Source: Hygrophila difformis (lineage: Eukaryota > Streptophyta > Magnoliopsida > Lamiales > Acanthaceae). Taken from it: a stretch of 64,000 bases of DNA. The notes beneath the pieces were generated by a model. That model worked only from the letters and a program-made list of their open reading frames with translations. It ran no database searches and was not told the origin of the DNA. Made by a program: the position numbers and the translations under genes. The stretch is from the NCBI GenBank assembly GCA_030278955.1, contig JAOANR010000006.1:13737974-13801973 (forward strand), given 5' to 3'. This document shows positions 13,001-22,836 of the stretch, piece after piece. Every line of letters begins with the position of its first letter. The first letter of the stretch is position 1.

Positions 13001-14466
13001 GTAAAGAACTCCCTGTTGGCAGCCACATGACACGAAGCCCCGGTATCAACAAACCAACCTTTAGCATCATCAATATGCAATACTGCTTCAGACACCACTG
13101 CACAAAGGTTGTCTTCCCAACCTTCAGGTTCAGCCTGTACCATATGAGAGGCAGGCTTAGCAGGCTTCTTATTCTTCGGCTTTGGGCACTGATTGGCAAA
13201 GTGCCCAACCTTGCCACAGTTGTAGCAATTCCCGGAGAACTTCTTCCTCTTTTGGCCATCGGCAACCGCTTTTCCTTTGCCCGCAGCGGTCGGCTGCTTG
13301 CGTTTACCGGTTTCAGTCAAGTTCGCCTTAGCCTCCATGGAATGGCTCTTTGACACGGCCTTGCGGTTATCCTCCTCGATTCTAATCCGTGTAACAAGAT
13401 CTTCAAGGGACAATTCTTTTTGCTTGTGCATCAAGTAATTTTTGAAGTCTTTCCACGAAGGAGGCAGCTTCTCGATCACAACCGCAGCGTTAAACGCATC
13501 GGGCAATTGCATTCCCTCAGCGTGAACGCTATGTATCAGTAATTGAAACTCTTGAACTTGTTCAACCACTGAACGCCCGTCAACCATCTGAAAACCCAGA
13601 TATTTGGAAACGGCATGCTTTTTAGTACCAGCATCCTCCGTTTTGTACTTCCGTTCCAACTGAATCCACAGTTCCTTTGCACCTTTTACAGCAGAGTACA
13701 CAGCATCCGTGAGAGCACTCAGAATGAAGTTTTTACACATGAAATTACCGTGAACCCATTGTTCTTTGGCGAAGAGCTTCTGAGGATCGGTCTCCATCTC
13801 AGACACGGACGGCCGGCTGCTCCTCAAAAACCCGGCCAAACCAAGAGTGGTCAGATAGAACAACATCTTCTGTTGCCACGTCTTGAAATCACGCCCGTCA
13901 AACTTTGACGGCTTCTCGGCCACTCCAAATGACCTAGGCAGCGCCATAGGGACAGAACCCGTTGACGGCCCAACGCCCGGCACGAAGGCCGGCTCCGACT
14001 GAACATAAGTTGGCAAACTAGTGTTCAGCGGCCCAACACCCGGTTGCAAACCGGTGTTCATATTATTAAGTCCTGCGGGTGTAACCCCGACTGTTTGTCC
14101 AGAAAATGGCAAAGACGCCCCAACGGAAGCATTGGGCTGGAACGAAACAGTTCCGAAAGAGTGTCCAGAAACAAACTGCCCAGAATTGGGCAGAACGAAG
14201 CCGCCAGAGTTGGGCGTCGGCGACGGGGGCAGGAATGCCGCCGTGGGATCAATCAAGTATTGATCGATAGAGGCGTTTGGGTCTGCCGTCGGCAGCGGCA
14301 GCGTCACGGGTGGAGGGACGACAGTAGGCGTGGTCAGCATCGACGGCGCCGCTGCGGTTGGGGTAACGACAACGGACGCCTGGACAGAGCCAGGCATGGG
14401 AACGGAGGCGGCGGCGGCGGATGAAACTTCGGCGGAGGTGGTGGCGGCAACAGTGAAACCGTCCAT
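10039..14466 (-). pseudogene. Copia gag-pol polyprotein, interrupted by two nonsense codons
   Basis: A single frame of about 1,475 codons runs from the ATG at 14466 to a stop at 10039. In order it shows: a Ser/Thr/Pro-rich N-terminus; a UBN2-type gag ([14 protein letters not shown]); a CCHC zinc knuckle ([14 protein letters not shown], near 13200); protease motif VDTGASCH (near 13040); integrase zinc region (WHYRLGH ... CEIC) and catalytic D/D/E ([25 protein letters not shown]); reverse transcriptase with [10 protein letters not shown] (near 10980); and RNase H with HCDSQAA. An in-frame TGA at 11407-11409 replaces the codon after KRKYKAD, normally glycine. An in-frame TAG at 10318-10320 follows WLRNFL. 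The frame is otherwise continuous, so these are point mutations in a once complete gene. Confidence 0.93.
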
Positions 14467-14483
14467 GTTAAACGTCTTGCGCT

Positions 14484-15360
14484 TGTAAGAAATGGATGGA
14501 GGCAGCAATACAGGAAGCGTCTAGTCGAGTTTGGAACTCATCCCGCAAGACGTTTATGCCCCGGTAGTGCTCCGGCAGTGGCAGAACGTCCCCAAAGGTA
14601 AAACGACGAACGTCTCGACGTAGCAGCACCGCAAACGTCGACGACCGGCGAACAGAACAACAAGAGAAGAGGGAGTCGGGAGGAGAGAATGTATGCAGAG
14701 AAGAAGATGCAGAAAGCTGTGTATTCTTCCCCAAGGCTGGAGCTGCCATTTATAGGCGTTGGACGAGACGAAACCGCCGGCAGCCATTGATGGGGCGGTT
14801 TCAGCTGGATTTTCAACAGCTGAATTCAAATGGTTTCAACAACTCGTGACGGGTGTTGAAATCAGAGTGGGCTTCAACGACTGGGCTTGGCGCATGGGCT
14901 TGACAAATAAACTTTGTCTAAAAAATTAGACAGGCCCAAAGCCCACCCAAAGCCCAATTACCAAGATCCAAGTCCACGGGCACGGGCACGGGCGACGGCG
15001 ACGGCGACGGCGACGGCGCGCGCGTGTGGGCTTCCCCCACACTTGATCAATCTGTATTAGTTTAATTGTTTCTAACACGCAGAACAATATAAACTAATTT
15101 AACTCCCACTGCTTAAGCGATGTGGGATGCGCCTCTTTAACCTACCCTTTAACAACCATTTAAATACAAGCGTTTCAACTAGCCGCATTCAATGACCCAT
15201 TTCGACCACTTATTTCTCACTCACCCGACAACGGTTTTGAGAAAATAAATGCACTACGACAATCTACGCGAAACGTAGAATTCGTATACGCTATTTAATT
15301 AATCCAAATTAAATATCGTCATTACGCAAAAAGGAGCTCAAAACCCCCTTTTTTTCAACA
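14484..15360 (-). repeat. 5' LTR of copia element
   Basis: An 877-bp LTR. Its outer end (TGTTGAAA in element orientation) abuts the TTAGA target copy at 15361-15365. Its inner end lies only 17 bp from the gag ATG at 14466. The element's promoter should lie here. An AT-rich TTTATATTG in element orientation near 15085-15093 is a possible TATA element, not verified. Confidence 0.93.
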
Positions 15361-15365
15361 TTAGA

Positions 15366-16389
15366 CCAGTCTAGGACATAATTTTCTACTTATTTACCTG
15401 GCTCGAGGATATTTCTATGATGATGAACCTTGGAATCTCTGTCTGTGTTGTTCTTATTGTGGATATATTGTATTATCACAATACGATGTTGATGCCTTTT
15501 ATTCGGTATATGTCGAAATGAATATATGCGTTTATGTGATCATATGCTCTCGAATGTTTATGTGATCATATGCTCTCGAATGTGATCAATATATAAATTT
15601 TACATGTAACAATTATAAACAGTTAAATAAATAAAAGTAGTTTTTATTTGTATAAAAAATTGAACACCATGTTCAATATTCAATTGAGAAGATTTGGTTT
15701 GGAAACTGAATCAGTTCCTAATGAAGTGACTGAAGGAATGATTTGTATGTGCTAACTGCCTCACTCAGCAGTCTATCCAAACCCATGGTTGAATTATAGT
15801 AATGGAATGCATGGAAAGATACTGAAGAGTTATTTGCTTGGTGAAATACCCCAACACGGAAATTTCAAACTTGATTGACTTCCATTGTTCTCGAATTCCT
15901 TGAATCCCATATTCTATTATTCCCTGTAAAATAAATTGGAAAATGGGTACTCAAATTCAATTAAGGGAAATAGGAGATCAAGATTTGGTTCCTTATTTGA
16001 TCCTCCATATTTTTTCTTTATCATTTTATAATTTGTATGATACGTTTTTGTGACATTTATAGGCTATGACCTATGAGGCAAAAAATAAAAAAAATAAAAA
16101 AAAAAAAAAGTAAGGGCAATAGCGGACAAGGACCAGTGGACCACAACTCAAAGACCAAGAGTTTATCAAAAAAAAAATAAAAAAAACTCAAAGACCAAGA
16201 CCACATTTCCATCAATGCAGTATTAGTTTGTTCAAAACCTGTTTGTACTAAAATTTTGATTAAAGTGAATACTGCATATAATCCGGCTATGTTCCCGTGC
16301 GTGCATACCTCCCTCCCACCTGTTATGTGGAACACTTAACTATGTGATGGGAAACTGTTGTCATGTTTGTGTTTTTAACATCATAAAAA
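15366..16389. other. Intergenic between copia and gypsy loci, with a 2 x 26-bp tandem repeat
   Basis: AT-rich DNA with no recognised gene. A 26-bp unit (starting GTTTATGTGATCATATGC) is perfectly duplicated in tandem at 15530-15555 and 15556-15581. An A-rich low-complexity stretch lies at about 16078-16180. Confidence 0.6.
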
Positions 16390-16391
16390 TA

Positions 16392-17341
16392 CTCCCTCCG
16401 TTTTTATTGTTAGCTACTGTAGGTGCAAAAAATGAGTAGACAGAAACTGCAAAATAATTTTATTAATTTCACAAGAAATGTCTACAATTACAGAGAATTT
16501 CAATGAATTTAAAAGAAATATGTGAAGATCAAACGATATGAGTGTTCGACTTCTGTTACTCCTTTGATTCCTCCAACCTTGAAGACTTCGAGATGCTTTT
16601 GTGCTTCTTCTTTGGCTTCTTGGAATTTCTGCAGCGTTTTGTTGCTGTAGATCTCAAGTGCTTGAGTCTTGAGAGTGAGTATCTGGAAGTGAAAAGTGTA
16701 TGGAGTCTTCCCAATATGTGACAGGGTGCCTCTATTTATAGAGGGAAAACCCTAGGGTTTGTGAATGATGGGCCAATCGGTGGGCTGGTCCAATCCACAC
16801 TTCTATCGGGTCAGTGAGCATGTGGGCCTTTCATCTGGGCTTGTTCACATTGACTGATTTCAATGGGCTGGCCTGCTTCAGGTATCAGTGTCCATTGGAT
16901 CATGGGCTTGTGGGTCTTGTACTTGGACTTGTCCACATTGGCCCAATATAATCCATTTGGCTTGATGGATCCAAATGGCCCAATAAATATTAATAATTAT
17001 TTCAAGCATTTAATTTATTTAAAATGCCTAGAAAATAATTAAATTAATATTTAAATTTACACGTGTCGCATTTTTAGTGGCGAATAAATTTCACGTGTTT
17101 ACAGCTACATAGGAAGTTTTGTCACTATTCATTGAACTACTTTGATTTCAATTTTTCTCATAGCTATACAAGTTAAAATGTAGTCAAGTGTGATCTTGTT
17201 ATATTCGTCTCATCATGTAGTTTTTTAATATGGAACTTATAGAATTTTTACTTGTACCAAACTTGAGTTATTAACGATTTAAAATGTGCATTGGACTGCG
17301 TGCGATGTGGGTCTGTAGCAAACAAATAAAAACGGAGGAAG
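16392..17341. mobile_element. Stowaway-type MITE split by a gypsy LTR
   Basis: The outer ends are CTCCCTCCGTTTTTATT at 16392 and its near-perfect inverse (AATAAAAACGGAGGAAG) ending at 17341. Both are flanked by TA (16390-16391 and 17342-17343), the Tc1/mariner target. Excluding the gypsy LTR (16418-17103) and one GCTAC copy, the MITE is about 260 bp. Related copies with the same interior (CTTGTTA.ATTCGTCT and TTAACGATTxAAA) lie at 44343-44600 and 45557-45815. It is non-autonomous and has no coding capacity. Confidence 0.85.
16418..17103 (-). repeat. Gypsy LTR, left copy (not followed by element interior)
   Basis: A 686-bp sequence beginning TGTAGG and ending TTTACA on the plus strand, about 99% identical by eye to 29329-30014. 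It is flanked on both sides by GCTAC (16413-16417 and 17104-17108). What follows on the right is host flank and MITE sequence, not a polypurine tract or element interior. This copy therefore has the structure of a solo LTR. Confidence 0.9.
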
Positions 17342-17801
17342 TAATATAATCTTCACAAAATTTTTAAACTATCATAAGAATGATTTTACACATCATAAAT
17401 TTTTAAATCATCACAAAATCTTAAAATAATGCTGGAAAGCTGCACTCTATCCATTCCCTAAATAATCAACACTTAACAATGGAATTGAGAATTCCATGCT
17501 TTAGGCAACTAGTAGCATAAAATCGTCAGATGTTCTCGTCTTCTCTACCAACTGAAACTCCAGGACACACTAACTTAATTGCAAAAATGGTTGGACGGAC
17601 AGTCCTGACCTCATTTTAATAAACTCCAATTGTTCAAAAAATGCAGCCAGGCTGTGGTCATTGCCCAGCCCAGTTGGCACTGGTGTGGTGGAGAGACGTA
17701 TTGGTTTCAATTAAAACTACCATCATCATATGGTTTTCTTAATGATGACAGAGAAAGTGGGGCCCCACACTACCAAATTGCACATTGATATAGTAGTAGT
17801 A
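17104..17801. repeat. Host-flank block duplicated at 30015-30716 (left copy)
   Basis: About 0.7 kb, starting with target GCTAC and the right half of the Stowaway MITE and ending in a TAGTAGTAGTA run. It is repeated at 30015-30716 with about ten scattered differences and a few 1-2 bp indels. After the TAG run the two copies continue into unrelated DNA. Together with the LTR, the duplicated unit is 16418-17801 and 29329-30716. Confidence 0.9.
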
Positions 17802-19202
17802 GACGGGATGTTTGGTCACACGGCGCTGCCGTTGGCCTCTACCCTAACCTACCCGCCATCAAGAAGTCTTTGACAACGGCGGTGTTTGGCGACGGCGCTG
17901 CCGTTCGCCTTGTTTGTTCATAAGGCCGGTCGCTCGTTCGAAGCCACGCTGCCGTTGTCTCCCGCCGCCGCCCGGCCTGCTCGCGCGAAGGGCGTCGCTG
18001 CGTCGCCACTGTCGGATGCGTCACCGCTGTCCCGCCGTCGCCGAAAGGAGAAAGAGAGCGCCGCCGCTGCTCCACCGCGAGGCCGCTGTGGCCGGAGTGC
18101 TACTGCTGCCACTTCGAATCGCCGGAGTTCGAAGCCGCTGCTCGGAGTCATCTATCGTCGCCGCCCGCCGTCGCTTGGAGGAAGGGAAGGGAAGAGAGAT
18201 GCGCCGTTGGAGGGCCGACGCTACCGCCTAGCCCTGCGAAGAGGACGCCGCCGCTGCTGTGTTGCCGCCACGCCTCCGCCGCTGCTGTCTTGCTGCTCCG
18301 CCAGAGGGGTGATGCCGGAGAAGAGAGCCGCTGGTTCCACGCCGTCGCTCGTCGCCCGCCGGAGAAGAAGGAGAGGGTGCTGCCGGAAGGGAGTCGACGC
18401 CGCTCGAGCGGCCGCCGCGTCCGTCCGCGACTTCGCCCGCCGCCGCCGCTGCTCGCCTTGTCGTTTGTCACGTCGCCCGCCGCCGCCGTTCGGAGCTCGC
18501 GCCGCCGCTGCTTGCCGTCGAACGAGGGGGGAAGTTGGAGCTTGATTGAGAGAGAGAAGGAGGGCTGCGTTCCAGATTTGGGGAAGGAATGGGGCTGCGT
18601 TTTTTTTGGACTTTGGAGGGGGAAGCTTCAAATTTTTTTTTTGCAAGTTTGGGATGAGAGGCTGCGTTTTTTATTCTGGACTTTGGAGGAGGAAGCAAAA
18701 ATTTTTTTTTTTGCAAGTTTGGGATGAGACTTGAGAGGCTGCGTTCCTCATCCTAATTTTGGAGGAAGAAGAGACCAACTTCTAATTATTCTATTTTGAC
18801 CCCTAGATTTCAAAACCCTAGCATTGTGCCCTCAATATTTAAATAATCTGAAATTGGCCCCTAGCATTTTTTTAGAAAATCAAATTTCACCCCAACATAT
18901 TTAGTATTGAGGTTAAGTCCCAAAATATTTAATTTTAAGTCCAAAATTTAGTAGTGAACTTAAAATTAATTTTAAACAATATTTAACATGTATTTTTTTG
19001 TCTACATGTAAATATTATTATTATTATTTTTTTGTACTGCCCAAAATTTGATTTCGTGGAAATTTAACTCTAAGCCCAAAATGAACTTAAATTAATTCCC
19101 AGACTTGACATGCATTTTTTTTCATTTATTGCGTTTATCTTGCAATATATTTTTTTCCATGTCAAAATAACATCGCATTTATCTTGCAAATGTATTTTTT
19201 TC

Positions 19203-19236
<34 letters not shown>

Positions 19237-19296
19237 GTGGAAACAACCCCATTTTCTTGGAAGATAACCAATTTTCCTGATTTTTTTGTTTTGCAG
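17802..19296. other. GC-rich, CpG-dense segment then AT-rich leader of the antisense gene
   Basis: From about 17820 to 18540 the sequence is very rich in GCC/CGC units (long CpG-dense run), unlike its AT-rich surroundings. Frames are open on both strands only because of composition. Their products are Arg/Ala/Pro-rich with no recognised domain, so I do not call a gene. At 18640-18740 a unit of about 69 bp containing GCAAGTTTGGGATGAGA occurs twice. After 18780 the DNA becomes AT-rich and ends at a pyrimidine tract and CAG at 19294-19296, seven bases before the ATG of the plus-strand gene. The segment may contain a promoter and a leader intron for that gene. That is inference. Confidence 0.5.
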
Positions 19297-19303
19297 TGGT
19301 GTC

Positions 19304-22132
19304 ATGGCTAAACAGTTTATCCGGAGTGACGGGAATCATCTTATAGTTGGTCGTGATAAGGATGCGCAGACTCGTATCCTTATCGATACTCCAGTGATAC
19401 CGCCTCGTTCAAGGGTTAATGTTGAACACCCGGAGCATTGGACTCGCAGGTCTGTATGGAAAATTGTGCGAGCGGACGGATCAGAAGGCGAGGAGACTGC
19501 CCTCTCACTTCGATCTACTCTTCACAGATTGGGTAGCCGTGAGCTCGAGCCATTTCACCCGAACGTGGTCCCGGATCTTAGCGCTGATGTCAATTTCCCA
19601 GACTCTATGTTCGGCATGTTTTGTTTCTGCCCGGGCTATTGGGAGTGGACTGAGCATGTGCTCTGGCACCACAAGCAGCAGTTGAGGCGTGCACATATCT
19701 ATGACGGTGTACAAGCTTCACTCTTCACGTATTACTGCAGCAAAGGAGTACTTCGTGCATTTCTTGAACGGTGGCGTCCGAGCACGAACACCTTATGTAC
19801 TCCTATTGGTGAGCTTTCACTTTCGTTGTGGGATATCCATGAGCTGGTTAGGCTTCCCCTACAGGGTGAGTTTTATGACGAGGCTGTACCGAGTGACAAG
19901 ACTTTGAGCTATGGGAACGACCAAACCCCAGTTAGCTGCAAGTACGGTCCAATTATCATTTCGGTCTCTCTTCTTTATTTTTATTTTGTTTCCGTCTTCC
20001 TTCCTCTTTTTTTTGACTAATTTTCCTTTGCTTGCAGATATCTGTTTTTGGCATACCACTCGATCTGCAAGAAGGATAAGGCGGTCTCCATTGCGGCGTG
20101 GGTGGAGTTTTGGTTCGGGAAAGGCAGGAAATATTCTAGCCCGACACTTCAGCCTCAAAAGAAGAGGGCGATGGCACCTAATGAGCCGTCCATCCCAAGT
20201 GGGACTATAAGCAGAACGCAACTGCAAGAGCCTGTTAGTGGCAAAATGGATTTTCTAGGCGTGGACGTTGCTTACCGTGATGAGCTTTATCTAGCAGCAT
20301 TCATTTCTGCTTGGATTTGTGGATTTGCGCTTCCCCATGGCCGTGTAGGCATGATTCGGCCATCTGTCTTTCGAGTTGCCAGCCGCATGGCGCGTGGAAC
20401 ACAGTTTTCCTTGGCTATCCCCGTGTTGGCGAGCATATACCGAGGCTTGAGGATGATATGCACGTCCACTGACTTGAAGCAGTGCAATGCGGTTTTTCCT
20501 CTTCACTTTGTTTATCCGTGGCTTGCGGGACACTTTCCGACCCATGATTGGATGGAGGTTGCGGGGAACCCGCCCATGGTGGGGTTTTCGGGTGTAGATG
20601 CCTTTAGACGTATCAGTTATACTGCCGCCCAGAGATTGTTTACCAACATCTCATCTTCTTCTTTATTGTGCTTTCGGTTCACCACTGCGACGGCTCCTTT
20701 CACCTTTCATGATAATGAGTTCCTTATCAATTCCTCTAGAAGGGATCTTCTCATTTGTGTACGTTCGGCTTACTTGACGTTTAGATGCGGTTCTTCTTGC
20801 ATTGTTGAGGCATACAGTCCACATCGTTTTAGCCGGAGATTCGGGTTTTGTCAGCACATCCCGGGGCCATTGAAGGAAGAGATCCTTTCTGGAGATCCGA
20901 GCGAGTTATACCGGTTATGGTTGGTGAGCACCCAATTTCTCACGAAGGCGTCTCTTACATATCCTGGTGTATCGGGTTCCATTCTTTCGACAACCCGTGA
21001 TTATGCCAAGTGGTGGTCCCGCTGTCATGATCCGCCTAGCAACAATTCGAACTCCGCCGTCCGTGTTAGCAATGATGAAGCACTATCGCCCAACTTTGCC
21101 CTAAACGTAGTGCGTTCGCCGGCACAACCTCTGTTGAAAACAAAGAAGTAATTTCCGCTTTATCTTTTTCTGATGAAGGGAGGGATGAGGTTTTTAACTT
21201 AGACCATCTTAGTATCCCTTCATGCATTTTTGAGGAAGAAGCACCTTTAACAGGACTTTTAAATGAAAGTTTTGATGTCTTTGTTCTATTCCTTGATTTT
21301 GTCTTTGTTTGGTTTCTTCGCTTGTACTTATGCTTTCCATGTTTCCTTTCAGGTTGTGGGCTTGGGCAGCACATCGGCGCCCGACGATGGTGATGGTGAT
21401 GATGATGCAGGAAGCAGTGCCAGTGTTCCTATACCCTTGACACGTGCCCCGCGCGTCCCCCGAGCAGATGTAGTGCCATCACCCGCCCTTCCTTTAGCAA
21501 TGGCCGATCCTATTGTCCACTCAGCATCTCCGGCAGTGCGTCCCTTGGAGAAGGCTACTCCTGCAGCAACTATTATTACCCCTGATGAAATGAAGAGGCG
21601 AGCAAGCTGGAAGGTAATGGACTATTTTTGGGAGATAGTGAGAGACATAATTAAGGAGGCGCCTTTGGAGAAGCTTGCGAGGGGTCGAGCTGCAGCGGAT
21701 GAGTTTCTTGGCTCCATGAGGAATTGCAAGCAGGACACATCTCGGCTGGAGTTATCATTGCACCGTTTCTTCGATGGAGCTGAGATGCTTCAGGATTTGC
21801 GTACGAGGGTGGAGTCGCAAGAGTCGTTGCAACTAGCCGAAGCGGAGCTGGCCAAGAGAGATAGTGAGTTGCAAGCCAAGACGGAAGAAGTTAAAGTGTT
21901 CGGCGCCAAATTAGAAGAGTTGAAGAAACAAATGGCCGAAATGGAGTCATCTCTTCAGCGAGCTACAGGAGAGGAGCAAGTTCTTAGCGAGGCTCGCGCA
22001 TCTCAAGAGGCGGTTGTTTTGAAGATCAAGAATTCCCCAGGCCCATCCGCCGAAGATTCCGCCAACTTGAAGATGATGGAAACGGCCTTTAAGAGGTCCC
22101 GAGAGGAGTTGCTACATCTACAACCTTACTAG
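19304..22132 (+). CDS. Plant mobile domain protein with coiled-coil tail, antisense within a gypsy element
   Basis: Three exons read in one frame: 19304-19941, 20038-21147 and about 21370-22132, giving about 836 residues. Intron 1 is GTACGG...TTGCAG, and splicing restores SCKYLFLAYHS. Intron 2 (GTAATT to an AG at 21368-21369) is less certain. Without it the protein stops at 21151, leaving the domain alone. The domain (PF10536 type) is seen in FLERWRPSTNTL then TPIGELSLSLWDIHELVRLP in exon 1. It continues in exon 2 with the Trp/Phe-rich LYLAAFISAWICGFALPHG and LHFVYPWLAGHFPTHDW. Exon 3 has an acidic linker and a heptad-rich helix (LAEAELAKRDSELQAK onward) of about 90 residues. Related cellular proteins are MAIN and MAIL1. 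The ATG follows a CAG acceptor at 19296, suggesting a leader intron. The frame is intact, although the pol gene on the other strand has three stops. The role in the element is unknown. Confidence 0.8.
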
Positions 22133-22836
22133 CTTCTTCATTCTTTTGTTCTTTATTCTTTGTTTTTCGCATTCTTCATTGCTTAGTTCACATGGAATTT
22201 GTATCTTGATCCCCTAGTGAAATAAAGCTCTAATTTCTTCATTATTTACATCATGAATGCACTTGCAAGCCCCGATGCAAAACTTTACACCATCCTTCAA
22301 ATTTCTTCCTTTGCAAGTAATGGATTAAATTTAATCAACCCATTTACTTAGCTTTTTTTTGCAAGTAATGGATTAAATTTAATCAACCCATTTACTTACA
22401 TCCTTTTTTTTTTTTGTAATGGATTAACTTAACCCAACTACATTTTTTTCCCATCAAGTAATGAACCAACATGATTAATCCAATTACTTGATTGACTTTT
22501 TTTTTGTTTATTTATTTATTTTTTTTTTTTATGTAATGGATTAACTTAACCCAACTACATTTTTTTTCCATCAAGTAGTGAACCAACATAATTAATCCAA
22601 TTACTTTTTTTTTTTGTTTATGACTGAACTTAGAAAAATGATTTCCAAGTTGCCTACGTACCCTGTGAAGGGATCAAGCCATTACGTAGTTCAAAACAAA
22701 TTGAATTTGTTTATTTTGAGCCGTACACAGTTTATACTCTTGCGGGCCAGGAGTATTACATTTTTTTTTGCATTTTTTTTTTGTGTGACGTGCAGTTTAG
22801 GCTCATGCGTCAAGGAGCATTTTCTTTGTCCATTCT
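22133..22836. repeat. AT-rich convergent 3' region with duplicated units
   Basis: This lies between the 3' end of the antisense mobile-domain gene and the stop of pol. A 38-bp unit containing AATGGATTAAATTTAATCAA occurs at about 22317-22350 and 22363-22396. A second unit of about 75 bp (TGTAATGGATTAACTTAACC ... CCAATTACTT) occurs at about 22415-22495 and 22532-22608. T-runs separate the copies. It probably supplies poly(A) signals for both strands. That is inference. Confidence 0.6.

Larger units (their letters stand above)
8558..15360 (-). mobile_element. Ty1/copia LTR retrotransposon with both LTRs
   Basis: A 6.8-kb element bounded by direct repeats 8558-9477 and 14484-15360. Both begin TGTAAG and end TTCAACA on the plus strand, i.e. 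TGTTGAA...CTTACA in element orientation. A perfect 5-bp target duplication TTAGA flanks it at 8553-8557 and 15361-15365. The internal part has the copia order gag, protease, integrase, reverse transcriptase, RNase H on the minus strand. The LTR copies differ by roughly ten substitutions by eye plus length changes in a GC-rich repeat, so the insertion is fairly young. Two nonsense codons make the copy unable to express a full polyprotein. Confidence 0.95.

Noticed and set aside
14468..14749. Open frame of about 93 codons in the copia 5' LTR (and its near-copy in the 3' LTR)
   Set aside because: It lies within LTR sequence that should be regulatory, differs between the two LTR copies, and shows no recognised domain.
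17886..18545. Open frame of about 219 codons on plus, with overlapping frames on minus
   Set aside because: The product is Arg/Ala/Pro-rich and its openness follows from the GC-rich repeat composition. Both strands are open and there is no domain, start context or neighbour support.
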